Shown: positions 41,232 through 51,878 of the stretch, piece after piece
How positions within the stretch are numbered: the stretch's first letter is position 1
Layout: each line of letters begins with the position of its first letter
Source of the DNA: Microbacterium sp.
GTDB lineage: Bacteria > Actinomycetota > Actinomycetes > Actinomycetales > Microbacteriaceae
Assembly (NCBI RefSeq): GCF_017305435.1
Contig: NZ_JAFKIP010000002.1
Location: 124,001-188,000 of the forward strand
Length of the DNA stretch: 64,000 bases
Reading direction: 5' to 3'
Notes under the pieces: model-generated
Told to the model about the DNA's origin: nothing
The model's input: the letters and a program-made list of their open reading frames with translations, nothing else
The model's database searches: none
Program-made: the position numbers and the translations under genes

Positions 41232-44200
41232 GTGACAGTTCCCGGGATCGCGCGCGCCCTCATGCAGGCTCCGTCCGTCCGTGCGGCGGTCGACGCCGCC
41301 CGTGTCGACACCGATTTCTCGATGGTCGCGGGGCTCGATGCCCCCGCCCTCGCCGGGCTGCTGGACGCGCGACGGACGGCCGGCGCCCCGGCATCCCTTC
41401 TCGTCATCACGCCCACCGGGCGGCGGGCGGAGAGCATCGGGGCGGCGCTCGAGAGCATCGTGCCGGATGCCGCCGTGCGCCACTTCCCGGCATGGGAGAC
41501 CTTGCCCCATGAACGCCTCAGCCCCTCGACCGAGACCGTCGGGCGCCGGCTGTCGGTGCTGCGCGAGGCCGCCGCGTGGCAGAGCGCGGGGGAGCGCGCG
41601 CCGCTCATCGTGACGGCGTCGGTGCGTGGGGCGCTGCAGCCGATCGCCGCGGGACTCACGGATGCCGGTGTGCTGGAGCTCGCGACCGGCGGGCGCGGGC
41701 ACGACCTCGAGGCCGTGGCGCGGCGGCTCGTCGAGCTGGCCTACGTGCGCGTCGACATGGTCTCGCGTCGCGGCGAGTTCGCCGTGCGCGGCGGCATCCT
41801 CGACGTCTTCCCGCCCGTCGCCGACCATCCGTCCCGGATCGAGTTCTTCGGGGACGAGGTCGACCAGATCCGTGCGTTCTCGGTCGCCGACCAGCGCTCC
41901 CTGCCGGGCGAGGTGCGTGAGGTGACCCTCCTGCCGAGCCGCGAGCTGCTGCTGACGCCCGCCGTCCGCGAGCGCGCGGCGGGGCTGGAGAGCCGCTTCC
42001 CGGGCCTGCGCACGATGCTCGAGAAGATGAGCGAGGGCATTGCCGTCGAGGGGATGGAGTCGCTCCTGCCGGCGGTCGCCGATGCGATCGTCCCGCTCGT
42101 GGACTACCTGCCGCGCGGCACGGCCGTCGCGCTCGTCGACCCCGAGCGCGCCGTCACGCGCGCGATGACGCTCGGCGAGACCAACCGCGAATTCCTCGAG
42201 GCGGCCTGGACAGCCGCGACGGCCGGTGCGGACGTGCCCGTCGATCTCGACGCCGGCGACTTCCTCACGCTTCCCGCCCTGCGCGCCGCGACCGCCGAGC
42301 GCGGCGGCGTGTGGTGGTCGTTCAGCGGTTTCGATTCCGGTGAGGCGGATGCCGCGGCCGAGGGCCTGCTCGACGAGGCATCCGCCGGCTCCGACATCGT
42401 CCGCGTGCCCGCGGCTGCCGTTCCGTCGTTCCAGGGCAACGTAGACGGCGCGACGGCGCACGTGGGCGACCTCGTCGCGGCGGGGTGGAGCGTCGTCGTC
42501 GCGGCCTCCGGGACGGGGCTCGTCGACCGGACGCGCGACGTGCTCGCCGAGCGCGGCATCGCGGCGCGCGTCGTCGAGCGACTGGACGCTGCGCCCGAGC
42601 CCGGTGTCGCCGTCGCCGTCGTGGCGCGGCTCGAGAGCGGGTTCGAGTTCGCAGAGGCGAAGCTCGCGGTGCTCACCGAGGCCGAGTTCTTCGGCCGCAC
42701 GATCGGCGCCGACGGGCGGGTCGTCAAGAAGCTCGCATCGCGGCGGCGCAACGTCGTCGACCCCCTGCAGCTGAAGCCCGGCGACATCGTCGTGCATTCG
42801 ACGCACGGCATCGGCAAGTTCGTCGAGCTCGTGCAGCGCGAGGTGTCCTCGGGGGGACGCAATGCCGTGAAGACGACGCGCGAGTACCTCGTGCTCGAGT
42901 ACGCGCCGTCCAAGCGCGGGCATCCGGGCGACAAGCTGTTCGTTCCGACCGACCAGCTCGACCTGTTGAGCCGCTACGTCGGCGGAGAGGCTCCGACGCT
43001 GTCGAAGATGGGCGGGTCGGACTGGGCTGCGGCCAAGGGCAAGGCGCGCAAGGCGGTCCGCGACATCGCAGTCGAGCTCGTCAAGCTGTACTCCGCGCGC
43101 ATGGCCTCGAAGGGCTACGCCTTCGGGCCGGACACGCCGTGGCAGCGCGAGCTGGAAGAGGCGTTCCCCTTCGCAGAGACCCCCGACCAGCTGCAGACGA
43201 TCGACGAGATCAAGGCCGACATGGAGCGGCCCATCCCGATGGACAGGCTCCTCTCCGGCGATGTCGGGTTCGGCAAGACCGAGGTCGCGGTGCGGGCGGC
43301 GTTCAAGGCGATCCAGGACGGCAAGCAGGTCGCGATGCTCGTGCCGACGACGCTCCTCGTCAAACAGCACCTGGAGACGTTCCAGGAGCGCTTCGCCGGA
43401 TTCCCCGTCAAGGTGCGTCCGCTCTCGCGGTTCCAGAGCGACAAGGAGGCCCGCGACACGCTCGCCGGCATCACCGACGGCACCGTGGACCTCGTGATCG
43501 GCACGCACCGCATCCTCACCGAGAAGGTGATCTTCAAGGATCTCGGGCTCATGATCATCGACGAGGAGCAGCGTTTCGGCGTGGAGCACAAGGATGCCCT
43601 GAAGAAGCTCAAGACGAACGTCGACATCCTCGCGATGAGCGCGACCCCGATCCCGCGCACGCTCGAGATGGCGGTCACCGGCATCCGCGAGATGTCGACC
43701 CTTGCGACCCCGCCGGAGGACCGGCATCCGATCCTCTCCTACGTCGGCTCGCGCAGCGACAAGCAGATCGCGGCGGCGATCCGGCGGGAGCTCCTGCGCG
43801 AGGGCCAGGTGTTCTACGTGCACAACCGCGTGCAGTCGATCCAGCGGGTCGCGGCGCAGCTCGCCGAGCTCGTGCCCGAGGCGCGCATCGCGGTCGCGCA
43901 CGGGCAGATGGGGGAGCACGCGCTGGAGGAGGTCGTGGACGGTTTCTGGGAGCGCCGCTACGACGTCCTCGTGTCGACGACGATCATCGAGACCGGGCTC
44001 GACATCTCGAACGCGAACACGATCATCATCGACCGTGCCGACAAGTACGGCCTCTCGCAGCTTCATCAGCTGCGCGGGCGCGTCGGGCGCGGGCGGGAGC
44101 GCGCGTATGCGTACTTCCTCTACGACGACATGAAGCCGCTCAGCGAGACGGCCGCCGATCGGCTCGAGACGATCGCGGTCAACAACGATCTGGGGTCGGG

Positions 44201-44834
44201 CATGCAGGTCGCGCTCAAGGATCTCGAGATCCGCGGCGCGGGGAACCTCCTCGGCGCCGAGCAGGCGGGGCACATCGCCGGCGTCGGATTCGACCTCTAT
44301 CTCCGCATGATCGGCGAGGCCGTCGCGACGTTCCGCGGCGACGACGTCGAAGGTCCGGCCGAGCTCCGGCTCGAACTGCCGGTCGAGGCGCGGATCCCCG
44401 AGACCTACATCGACAGTGAGCGCCTGCGGCTCGAGGCCTACCAGAAGCTCTCGGCCGCGGCATCCCTCACCGCCCAGGACGACGCGATCGATCTCGTGCG
44501 CGAAGAGCTCGAGGACCGCTACGGCGCGGCCCCAGCGGACGTCGACGGGCTGTTCCGCATCGCGCGCCTGCGCCGACGCGCCGCGCAGGCGCAGCTGAGC
44601 GACGTCGTCGCCATGGGCCCCAACCTGCGTGTCGTGCCGGCGCCGGCATCCGACTCTCTGCGCGTGCGGCTGCAGCGGCTCTACCCGAAGTCGAAGGTGC
44701 TCGCCGGCGGTGAGGCGATGGTCGTGCCGCTGCCGAACGCGGGCGGTGAACCGCTCGCCGACGTCGACCTCATCGCATGGGTCGCGCAGCTGCTCGACCA
44801 GCTCTACCCCCTGCCCGAGCCCGCCGACGCCTGA
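41232..44834 (+). CDS. mfd: Transcription-repair coupling factor
   Basis: Displaces stalled RNA polymerase and recruits UvrA. 1,200 aa. UvrB-homology module in the first 350 residues, the RNAP-interacting domain with LKPGDIVVHSTHGIGKFVEL (about 515-534), Walker A GDVGFGKTEVA near 676, DEEQ box IIDEEQRFGVEHK near 775, helicase motifs TPIPRT, VSTTIIETGLDI and QLHQLRGRVGRGRERAYAY, then the C-terminal autoinhibitory domain. GTG 41232 is six bases after TAGACT (41220-41225), a leaderless start. Converges on gdhA across a repeat element. Confidence 0.96.
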   Translation: MTVPGIARALMQAPSVRAAVDAARVDTDFSMVAGLDAPALAGLLDARRTAGAPASLLVITPTGRRAESIGAALESIVPDAAVRHFPAWETLPHERLSPSTETVGRRLSVLREAAAWQSAGERAPLIVTASVRGALQPIAAGLTDAGVLELATGGRGHDLEAVARRLVELAYVRVDMVSRRGEFAVRGGILDVFPPVADHPSRIEFFGDEVDQIRAFSVADQRSLPGEVREVTLLPSRELLLTPAVRERAAGLESRFPGLRTMLEKMSEGIAVEGMESLLPAVADAIVPLVDYLPRGTAVALVDPERAVTRAMTLGETNREFLEAAWTAATAGADVPVDLDAGDFLTLPALRAATAERGGVWWSFSGFDSGEADAAAEGLLDEASAGSDIVRVPAAAVPSFQGNVDGATAHVGDLVAAGWSVVVAASGTGLVDRTRDVLAERGIAARVVERLDAAPEPGVAVAVVARLESGFEFAEAKLAVLTEAEFFGRTIGADGRVVKKLASRRRNVVDPLQLKPGDIVVHSTHGIGKFVELVQREVSSGGRNAVKTTREYLVLEYAPSKRGHPGDKLFVPTDQLDLLSRYVGGEAPTLSKMGGSDWAAAKGKARKAVRDIAVELVKLYSARMASKGYAFGPDTPWQRELEEAFPFAETPDQLQTIDEIKADMERPIPMDRLLSGDVGFGKTEVAVRAAFKAIQDGKQVAMLVPTTLLVKQHLETFQERFAGFPVKVRPLSRFQSDKEARDTLAGITDGTVDLVIGTHRILTEKVIFKDLGLMIIDEEQRFGVEHKDALKKLKTNVDILAMSATPIPRTLEMAVTGIREMSTLATPPEDRHPILSYVGSRSDKQIAAAIRRELLREGQVFYVHNRVQSIQRVAAQLAELVPEARIAVAHGQMGEHALEEVVDGFWERRYDVLVSTTIIETGLDISNANTIIIDRADKYGLSQLHQLRGRVGRGRERAYAYFLYDDMKPLSETAADRLETIAVNNDLGSGMQVALKDLEIRGAGNLLGAEQAGHIAGVGFDLYLRMIGEAVATFRGDDVEGPAELRLELPVEARIPETYIDSERLRLEAYQKLSAAASLTAQDDAIDLVREELEDRYGAAPADVDGLFRIARLRRRAAQAQLSDVVAMGPNLRVVPAPASDSLRVRLQRLYPKSKVLAGGEAMVVPLPNAGGEPLADVDLIAWVAQLLDQLYPLPEPADA

Positions 44835-44869
44835 CCCGCACGCCCCGCGCATCCCTTTCCGCGGGAGCC

Positions 44870-44920
44870 GGTGGCGCAAGAGCGCGCCTCGCGGCGGCTG
44901 AGCGGTACTTTTGCGACACC
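44870..44920. repeat. GGTGGCGC-family inverted repeat between mfd and gdhA
   Basis: GGTGGCGCAAGAG (44870-44882) and CTTTTGCGACACC (44908-44920) pair at 11 of 13 positions around a 25-nt loop. It lies between converging genes, so it may act as a bidirectional terminator. Confidence 0.65.
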
Positions 44921-44970
44921 TGATCGCGTCGAGACCTGATCGCGCGCCCAGGGGGTGCCCCGCGGGAGTG

Positions 44971-46392
<1,422 letters not shown>

Positions 46393-46467
46393 TCACCCTA
46401 GCGGCGTCACCGCGGACCCTCGACGTGTGTGACATCGCGCCCCTACGCTGAGGGGAGGAGGGTCATC

Positions 46468-47067
46468 ATGCAGTTCGAGCACCTCGAAGCGAGTCCGCGT
46501 ATCCATCCCGGCGCCGTCGTGGCGCCGACCGCCGTGATCTCCGGCGATGTCACGATCGGCGAGGGATGCCAGGTGCTCCATGGCGCGGTCCTCACCGCCG
46601 AGGGCGGTCCGATCACGCTCGGTTCGCACGTCATCGTGATGGAGAACGCGCTCATCCGCGCGAGCGCGGTGCATCCCGTGCACATCGGGTCGCACGTGCT
46701 CGTCGGGCCCACGGCGAGCCTCTCCGGCGCGACGGTCGGCGACGAGGTGTTCCTCGCGACCGGCACCCGAGTGTTCAACGGCGCGCGGATCGGCGACCGG
46801 AGCGAGGTGCGCATCGGCGCCATCGTGCACCTGCGCACCGCCCTGCCGCCCGAGTCGGTCGTTCCGATCGGGTGGGTCGCCGTCGGCGACCCCGCGCAGA
46901 TGCTCTCGCCCGACCGGCACGAGGAGATCTGGGCGCTGCAGAAGGACCTCGACTTCCCGGGCTACGTGTTCGGCCTCGACCGGCAGACACCCGACCTCAT
47001 GATCCAGCTCACCGAGCGCTACGGTGCCGCGCTCGCGCGGCATGCGTCCGACCGCCGCCTCGACTGA
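46468..47067 (+). CDS. Hexapeptide-repeat (gamma-carbonic-anhydrase-like) protein
   Basis: 199 aa left-handed beta-helix: repeated hexapeptides such as GAVVAPTAVISGDVTIGEGC, IGSHVLVGPTASLSGATVGD and RIGDRSEVRIGAIV, then a C-terminal helix. Family members bind zinc with three histidines; His63-like and others occur (ASAVHPVHIGSH) but I cannot confirm a complete metal site. Carbonic anhydrase, or a PaaY/YrdA-like thioesterase or structural protein, are alternatives. GGGGAGGAGG precedes ATG 46468 and TACGCT (46444-46449) is a likely -10. Confidence 0.85.
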   Translation: MQFEHLEASPRIHPGAVVAPTAVISGDVTIGEGCQVLHGAVLTAEGGPITLGSHVIVMENALIRASAVHPVHIGSHVLVGPTASLSGATVGDEVFLATGTRVFNGARIGDRSEVRIGAIVHLRTALPPESVVPIGWVAVGDPAQMLSPDRHEEIWALQKDLDFPGYVFGLDRQTPDLMIQLTERYGAALARHASDRRLD

Positions 47068-47100
47068 CGCCGCCGCCCGTGCTCCGACGGCGCGGCGTCA
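47065..47100. terminator. Bidirectional terminator-like hairpin between the hexapeptide gene and ppc
   Basis: GACGCCGCCG and CGGCGCGGCGTC pair (with a two-base bulge) across the 30-nt gap and include both converging stop codons. Confidence 0.5.
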
Positions 47101-49770
47101 CCCGGTGTTCTGGAGCCCCGCCGACACTCCGGACACGGAGAGCAGCAGCAGCCGCTGCCACGGCGCCACGTCGGTCTCGGCCACGTCGCCGGTGCGGAGC
47201 GTGCGCAGGGCGCGCAGCTGCAGGAGCGACAGCGCGTCGACGTAGGGGCTGCGCATCTTCACGGCCCGCTGCAGGACGGGCTTGTTCGCGAGCAGCCCGT
47301 CGCCGCCCGTGATCCGCACCACCCAGTCGGTCGTGAGACGCATCTCCTCCGCCACGAGCGCGGCGAGGTCGTCGCGGTCGCCGAGGTCGAGATAGCGGCG
47401 CGCGATGCGCTCGTCGGCCTTCGCGAGGCTCATGCCGACGTTGTCGATGACCGTCCGGAAGAGGGGCCATTGGTCGTACGCGCGGCGGAGCACCTCGGCA
47501 TCCCCCACGGCGTCGAGCGCCGTGCCGAGGCCGAACCATCCCGCGAGGTTGATGCGCGCCTGCGACCACGCGAAGACCCACGGGATGGCGCGGAGGTCTT
47601 CGAGCGACTCGACGGACAGCCCGCGACGGGCGGGTCGCGAGCCGAGGGCGAGCAGGCCGATCTCCTCCATCGGGGTGACGGTCGCGAACCACGACGCGAA
47701 CCCGTCCGCCTTCACGAGGGAGAAGAACCGCTCGCGGGACGCCGCGTCCATCGTCGCCGCGACGTCGGCGAAGCGCGCGGCCGCGGCGCTGTTGCGCTCC
47801 TCGATCGACGGGGCGGATGCCAGGAGCACCGCCGCCGCGACCTGATCGATGTGCCGCATCGCGATGTTGGGGTCGCCGTAGCGGGCGAAGATGACCTCGC
47901 CCTGCTCGGTGAGTTTGAATCGTCCGTCGACCGAGTGCGGCGGTTGCGCGAGGATCGCCGAGTTCGCAGGTCCGCCGCCGCGCCCGAGCGCGCCGCCGCG
48001 GCCGTGGAAGAGGGTGAGGTGGATGCCGGACTCCTGCGCCCACGCGGCGATCTTCGCCTGCGCCTCGTAGAGCGCGAGGTTGGCGGCGACCGGCCCGACG
48101 TCCTTCGACGAATCGGAGTAGCCGAGCATGACCTCGAGGCGGCGGCCCGTGGCATCCAGCCGCGCCGCGAAATCGGGGTGCGTCACGATCTCGGCCATGA
48201 TCCCGGGCGCGGCCTGCAGGTCTGCGAACGTCTCGAAGAGGGGGATCACGTCGAGGACGGGAGGAGTCCCACCCGGGCCGACGGCGAAGCGGGCGAGCTC
48301 GTGCACGGCGGCGAGATCGGACGCCGACTGCGTGAACGACACGATGTAGCGGCCCGCCGCGCCCGGCCCGTAGCGGTGCTGGATCTGCCCGATCGTGCGG
48401 AACACCTCGAGCACCTCCTCCGCCTGCGTACTGAGCACGTCACCCGCGCGACACTCGGCGAGCACTTTCGCGTGCACGGCGGAGTGCTGGCGCACCTCGA
48501 GCTCTGCCAGGTGGAACCCGAACGTCTCCACCTGCCAGATGAGCTGCTGCAGGTGCCCATACGCCTGACGCGGAGCGCCCGCCGCGGCGAGCGAGTCCTG
48601 GACGACGACGAGGTCCGCGAGCAACCGGCTCGGCTCGCGGTAGCCGAGATCGGCGTCACGGCGGCGCGTGGCGACGATGCGGCGCGTGATGAGCAGGAGG
48701 GCGCGCTTGTGCGGCTCGCCCTTCGCGCGCTTGGCTGCGTCGGCCGCACCGTCCTCGTCGGCGGCCGCGAGACGCTGCACGAGCGCGGTCAGGGCGGCGC
48801 TCGGCGGCGTCGTCTCCTCCGCGAGGGTCAGCGTCTTCGCGATGCGCCCGGCAGAGTTCGCGAGGCCCAGGAGCACGTGCTCCGCGGCGATTCCCGCGGC
48901 CTTCTTGGTGACGGATGCCGTGACGAAAGGGTTCCCGTCGCGGTCGCCGCCGACCCACGTGCCGAGGCGCACGAACGGGCGCACGATCGGCGCGCGGCTG
49001 CCCGCCGCCGGCCCCTGCAGCGCGTCGTCGACGCGGCGGTACACGTGCGGGACGGCGGTGTAGAGCGTCTCGTCGAAGACCGCCATGATGGCGCGGACCT
49101 CGTCGACGGGGGTCGGCTTCTCGGCGCGCAGCGGCGCCGTGCGCCACAGCGTGTCGATCTCTTCGAGCATGCGCCGCTCGGCGCGGCGCTCGTCGGCGCC
49201 GCCCTGCAGCGACGCGTCGTGCTCGCTCAGGAGCTTCACGAGGCGGCGGATGCTCGTCGACACTGCGCGCCGGCGCGCCTCCGTCGGGTGCGCCGTGAAG
49301 ACGGGGTGGAACCGGAGGTTCTGGAGGCGCCGCAGAGCCGTGTCGTCGCCGACCTCGGCGGCCAGGTGCACGAAGGCCGCGGCGACCGAGTCGGCGGCAT
49401 CCTCCTTGTCGGGCCGCCCGTCGCGCTCGCGCAGCACGCGCACGCGCTGGTGTTCTTCGGCGAGGTTCACGAGGTGGAAGTACACCGTGAAGGCCCGGGC
49501 GACCTCGTCGGCCCGCGCGATCGAGAACGACTCGGCGATCACCGCGGCGCGCTCGAACGCCTCCGCGGACTCGTCGGTGTAGGCCGCGATCGTCGCCTGC
49601 CGCAGACGCTCGACGTCCTCGTACAGGCCGGGGGAGCCGCTCTCCCGCAGGACGCGCCCGAGGAGCGCGCCGAGCATGCGCACATCGGCGCGCATGCGCT
49701 CGGGCAGCTCCTGCTCGGCCTCGTAGCGCCCGACGAGGTCGATGGCTTCGGTGCGGGTCAGTTCAGGCAT
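47098..49770 (-). CDS. ppc: Phosphoenolpyruvate carboxylase
   Basis: Carboxylates PEP to oxaloacetate, refilling the citric acid cycle. 890 aa. Catalytic His lies in FTAHPTEARRR, with MLGYSDSSKDVG, HGRGGALGRGGGP, and the invariant C-terminal LQNTG. ATG 49770 is six bases from TACCGT (49782-49777, minus strand), a leaderless start. Divergent from nhaA. Confidence 0.96.
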   Translation of the reverse strand: MPELTRTEAIDLVGRYEAEQELPERMRADVRMLGALLGRVLRESGSPGLYEDVERLRQATIAAYTDESAEAFERAAVIAESFSIARADEVARAFTVYFHLVNLAEEHQRVRVLRERDGRPDKEDAADSVAAAFVHLAAEVGDDTALRRLQNLRFHPVFTAHPTEARRRAVSTSIRRLVKLLSEHDASLQGGADERRAERRMLEEIDTLWRTAPLRAEKPTPVDEVRAIMAVFDETLYTAVPHVYRRVDDALQGPAAGSRAPIVRPFVRLGTWVGGDRDGNPFVTASVTKKAAGIAAEHVLLGLANSAGRIAKTLTLAEETTPPSAALTALVQRLAAADEDGAADAAKRAKGEPHKRALLLITRRIVATRRRDADLGYREPSRLLADLVVVQDSLAAAGAPRQAYGHLQQLIWQVETFGFHLAELEVRQHSAVHAKVLAECRAGDVLSTQAEEVLEVFRTIGQIQHRYGPGAAGRYIVSFTQSASDLAAVHELARFAVGPGGTPPVLDVIPLFETFADLQAAPGIMAEIVTHPDFAARLDATGRRLEVMLGYSDSSKDVGPVAANLALYEAQAKIAAWAQESGIHLTLFHGRGGALGRGGGPANSAILAQPPHSVDGRFKLTEQGEVIFARYGDPNIAMRHIDQVAAAVLLASAPSIEERNSAAAARFADVAATMDAASRERFFSLVKADGFASWFATVTPMEEIGLLALGSRPARRGLSVESLEDLRAIPWVFAWSQARINLAGWFGLGTALDAVGDAEVLRRAYDQWPLFRTVIDNVGMSLAKADERIARRYLDLGDRDDLAALVAEEMRLTTDWVVRITGGDGLLANKPVLQRAVKMRSPYVDALSLLQLRALRTLRTGDVAETDVAPWQRLLLLSVSGVSAGLQNTG

Positions 49771-49879
49771 CCCTCAACGGTAATGCCCGCCTGTTTCGGT
49801 TTTGTCACGCGTTACGATGGTCCATGGTGTGCCGGGAAGCCTGGTCGGCGTCTTCGCTCCCGACCCCGAAAGAAGAGGC

Positions 49880-51073
49880 ATGAGCCTGCTCCGTTCCGAC
49901 CGCTTCCCCGCCGTCGTCCTCCTCGCCGCCGCCGCGATCGGCCTCGTCGTCGCCAATACCGGCGCGCACGACGCGGTGGATGTCGCGATGCACGTCCACC
50001 TCGGCATCCCCGGCCTGTTCGATCTGTCGATCGAGCACTGGATCAAGGACGGGTTGCTCGCCGTCTTCTTCTTCGTCGTCGCCGTCGAGCTGCAGTTCGA
50101 GCTGACGAGCGGGGAGCTGAACTCGGCCCGCAAGGCCACGCAGCCCGCAATCGCGGCGGCCGGCGGCATCCTCGTGCCGATCCTCGTGTTCGTGCTGTTC
50201 GCCGCCGGCACGGACAGCGTGTCGGGCTGGCCCGTGCCGACCGCGACCGACATCGCGTTCGCGCTCGGCGTGCTCGCCGTCTTCGGCCGCGGACTGCCGC
50301 CGGCGCTGCGGATCTTCCTGCTCGCCCTCGCGATCCTCGACGACATCGTCGGGATCGTGTTCATCGCGGTGCTGTTCACGACCGGCGTGAATGTCGGCAT
50401 GCTCGCGCTCGCAGCGGTCGGGGTCGTCGTCTTCGGCATCCTGAGCCGCCAGCTGGACACGCGGGCGCGGCGCCCGATCGCGGTCGCGCTCGTCGTCGTC
50501 GCGGTGCTCACGTGGGCCTTCGTCTACGCGTCGGGCGTGCATGCGACGATCGCCGGGGTCGCGCTCGGCCTCGCGATGGCCCAGCAGCCCGCGCTCCGGG
50601 CACGGCACGCGCTCGAGCCGTGGGTGAACGGGCTCGTGCTGCCGCTGTTCGCCTTCTCGGCGGCGCTCGTCGCGATCCCCGCGGTATCGCCGTCGCAGCT
50701 GCAGCCGGCCTTCTGGGGGATCGCCGTCGCGCTGCCGCTCGGCAAGCTCGTCGGCATCTCGCTGTTCGGCTGGGTCGCGCTGCGTCTCGGCCGGGAGAAG
50801 GGCGCCGCCCCGCCGCTGCCGTTCGCCGATCTCCTCGCCGCGGGCGCGCTCGGCGGCATCGGCTTCACGGTGTCGCTCCTCCTCGGCGAGCTCGCGTTCG
50901 CGGGCGACGCGCTGCTGCGCGACGAGGCGATCCTGGGCGTCCTCGCCGGATCCGTCGTGGCCCTCGTGATGGCGAGCGTGCTCGTGTCGGTGCGCGCGGC
51001 GCACTACCGGCGCCGCGCGCGGTCGGGGGAGCCGGCCTTCCAGGGACCGATCGAGAAGGAGGCGCAGGCATGA
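49880..51073 (+). CDS. nhaA: Na+/H+ antiporter NhaA
   Basis: Exchanges Na+ for H+ across the membrane. 397 aa with about twelve helices. The ion-binding pair Asp154-Asp155 is in LALAILDDIVGIVF; other family segments are FFFVVAVELQFELTSGEL, VPTATDIAFALGVLA and SGVHATIAGVALGL. ATG 49880 follows GAAAGAAGAGG; an upstream in-frame ATG (49817) lies inside the TTACGAT promoter-like sequence and is less likely. Its stop overlaps mazG (ATGA). Confidence 0.93.
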   Translation: MSLLRSDRFPAVVLLAAAAIGLVVANTGAHDAVDVAMHVHLGIPGLFDLSIEHWIKDGLLAVFFFVVAVELQFELTSGELNSARKATQPAIAAAGGILVPILVFVLFAAGTDSVSGWPVPTATDIAFALGVLAVFGRGLPPALRIFLLALAILDDIVGIVFIAVLFTTGVNVGMLALAAVGVVVFGILSRQLDTRARRPIAVALVVVAVLTWAFVYASGVHATIAGVALGLAMAQQPALRARHALEPWVNGLVLPLFAFSAALVAIPAVSPSQLQPAFWGIAVALPLGKLVGISLFGWVALRLGREKGAAPPLPFADLLAAGALGGIGFTVSLLLGELAFAGDALLRDEAILGVLAGSVVALVMASVLVSVRAAHYRRRARSGEPAFQGPIEKEAQA

Positions 51074-51741
51074 CGGAGGCGAGCGAGGCGGCGGCCGATC
51101 CGGTCTGCAGTGTCGATCCACTGCGAGAGGCCGCCGACACGATGCGTGCGGTGCGGGAGCGGTGTGTCTGGTCGCAGCGCATCACCCACGACGACCTCGT
51201 GCCCTACCTCGTGGAGGAATCGGCGGAGCTCATCGACGCGGTCGAGTCCGGCACGCGCTCGGATCTCCGCGAGGAGCTCGGTGACCTCCTCTGGCAGGTG
51301 CTGTTCCACGCCGCGGTCGCCGCGGAGGATCCGGAGGATCCGTTCACGATCGACGACGTGGCATCCGGTCTCGTCGAGAAGATGGTGCGGCGACATCCGC
51401 ACGTCTTCGCCGACGCCGTCGCGACGACGCCGGAAGAGGTGCTCGTGCACTGGAACGCGGCGAAGGCCGCGGAGAAGCGCCTGCGGCGGTCGGTGCTCGA
51501 CGGCGTCTCGCCGCACATGCCATCGCTCGCGCTCGCGCAGAAGATGCTCGGGCGCGCCGCCCCGCTCGGAGTCACCCGCTCCGGCGGTGCCGCGCCGACG
51601 CCCGAGTCCGAGGCGGAGCTCGGCGAGGCGCTGATCGGGCTCACCGCGCTCGCGCGCGAGCGCGGGTGGGATGCCGACCGCGCGCTCCGCGGCGCAATCC
51701 GCACCCTCGAGGCCGACGTGCGCGCGGCGGAGAGATCCTAA
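51070..51741 (+). CDS. mazG: MazG-family nucleotide pyrophosphohydrolase
   Basis: Hydrolyses abnormal or excess NTPs to NMP and pyrophosphate. 223 aa. The all-alpha NTP-PPase metal site is in VEESAELIDAVESG and REELGDLLWQVLFHA, followed by EKMVRRHPHVFAD and WNAAKAAEK. One MazG domain plus a C-terminal helical part, as in other actinobacterial copies. Coupled to nhaA by ATGA overlap; in relatives mazG usually stands between mfd and eno. Confidence 0.93.
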   Translation: MTEASEAAADPVCSVDPLREAADTMRAVRERCVWSQRITHDDLVPYLVEESAELIDAVESGTRSDLREELGDLLWQVLFHAAVAAEDPEDPFTIDDVASGLVEKMVRRHPHVFADAVATTPEEVLVHWNAAKAAEKRLRRSVLDGVSPHMPSLALAQKMLGRAAPLGVTRSGGAAPTPESEAELGEALIGLTALARERGWDADRALRGAIRTLEADVRAAERS

Positions 51742-51813
51742 CTCCTTCGGTTCGCCGCGCCGGGGCCCATGCGATCGTCCCCACGGCGCTGACGGCGTCG
51801 GATCGAAGGAGTT
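51740..51813. repeat. 10-bp inverted repeat across the mazG-hisS spacer
   Basis: AACTCCTTCG (51740-51749, touching the mazG stop) and CGAAGGAGTT (51804-51813) are exact reverse complements 54 bases apart. Could form a long RNA stem or mark a repeat element. Confidence 0.55.
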
Positions 51814-51820
51814 CTGCACA

Positions 51821-51849
51821 GTACCCGTCGCCTCCGGCGCGACGGGTAC
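51821..51849 (+). terminator. Strong hairpin upstream of hisS
   Basis: Perfect 11-bp stem GTACCCGTCGC/GCGACGGGTAC with a 7-nt loop, 30 bases before the hisS start. Best read as the mazG terminator, since hisS has its own -10 box downstream of it. Confidence 0.65.
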
Positions 51850-51878
51850 CTGAAACGGCGACCTGGAATACTGGACCG

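Noticed and set aside
51740-51878. T-box or other riboswitch in front of hisS
   Set aside because: No T-box sequence or specifier loop is visible, and a -10 box six bases from the start codon implies a leaderless transcript starting after the hairpin.
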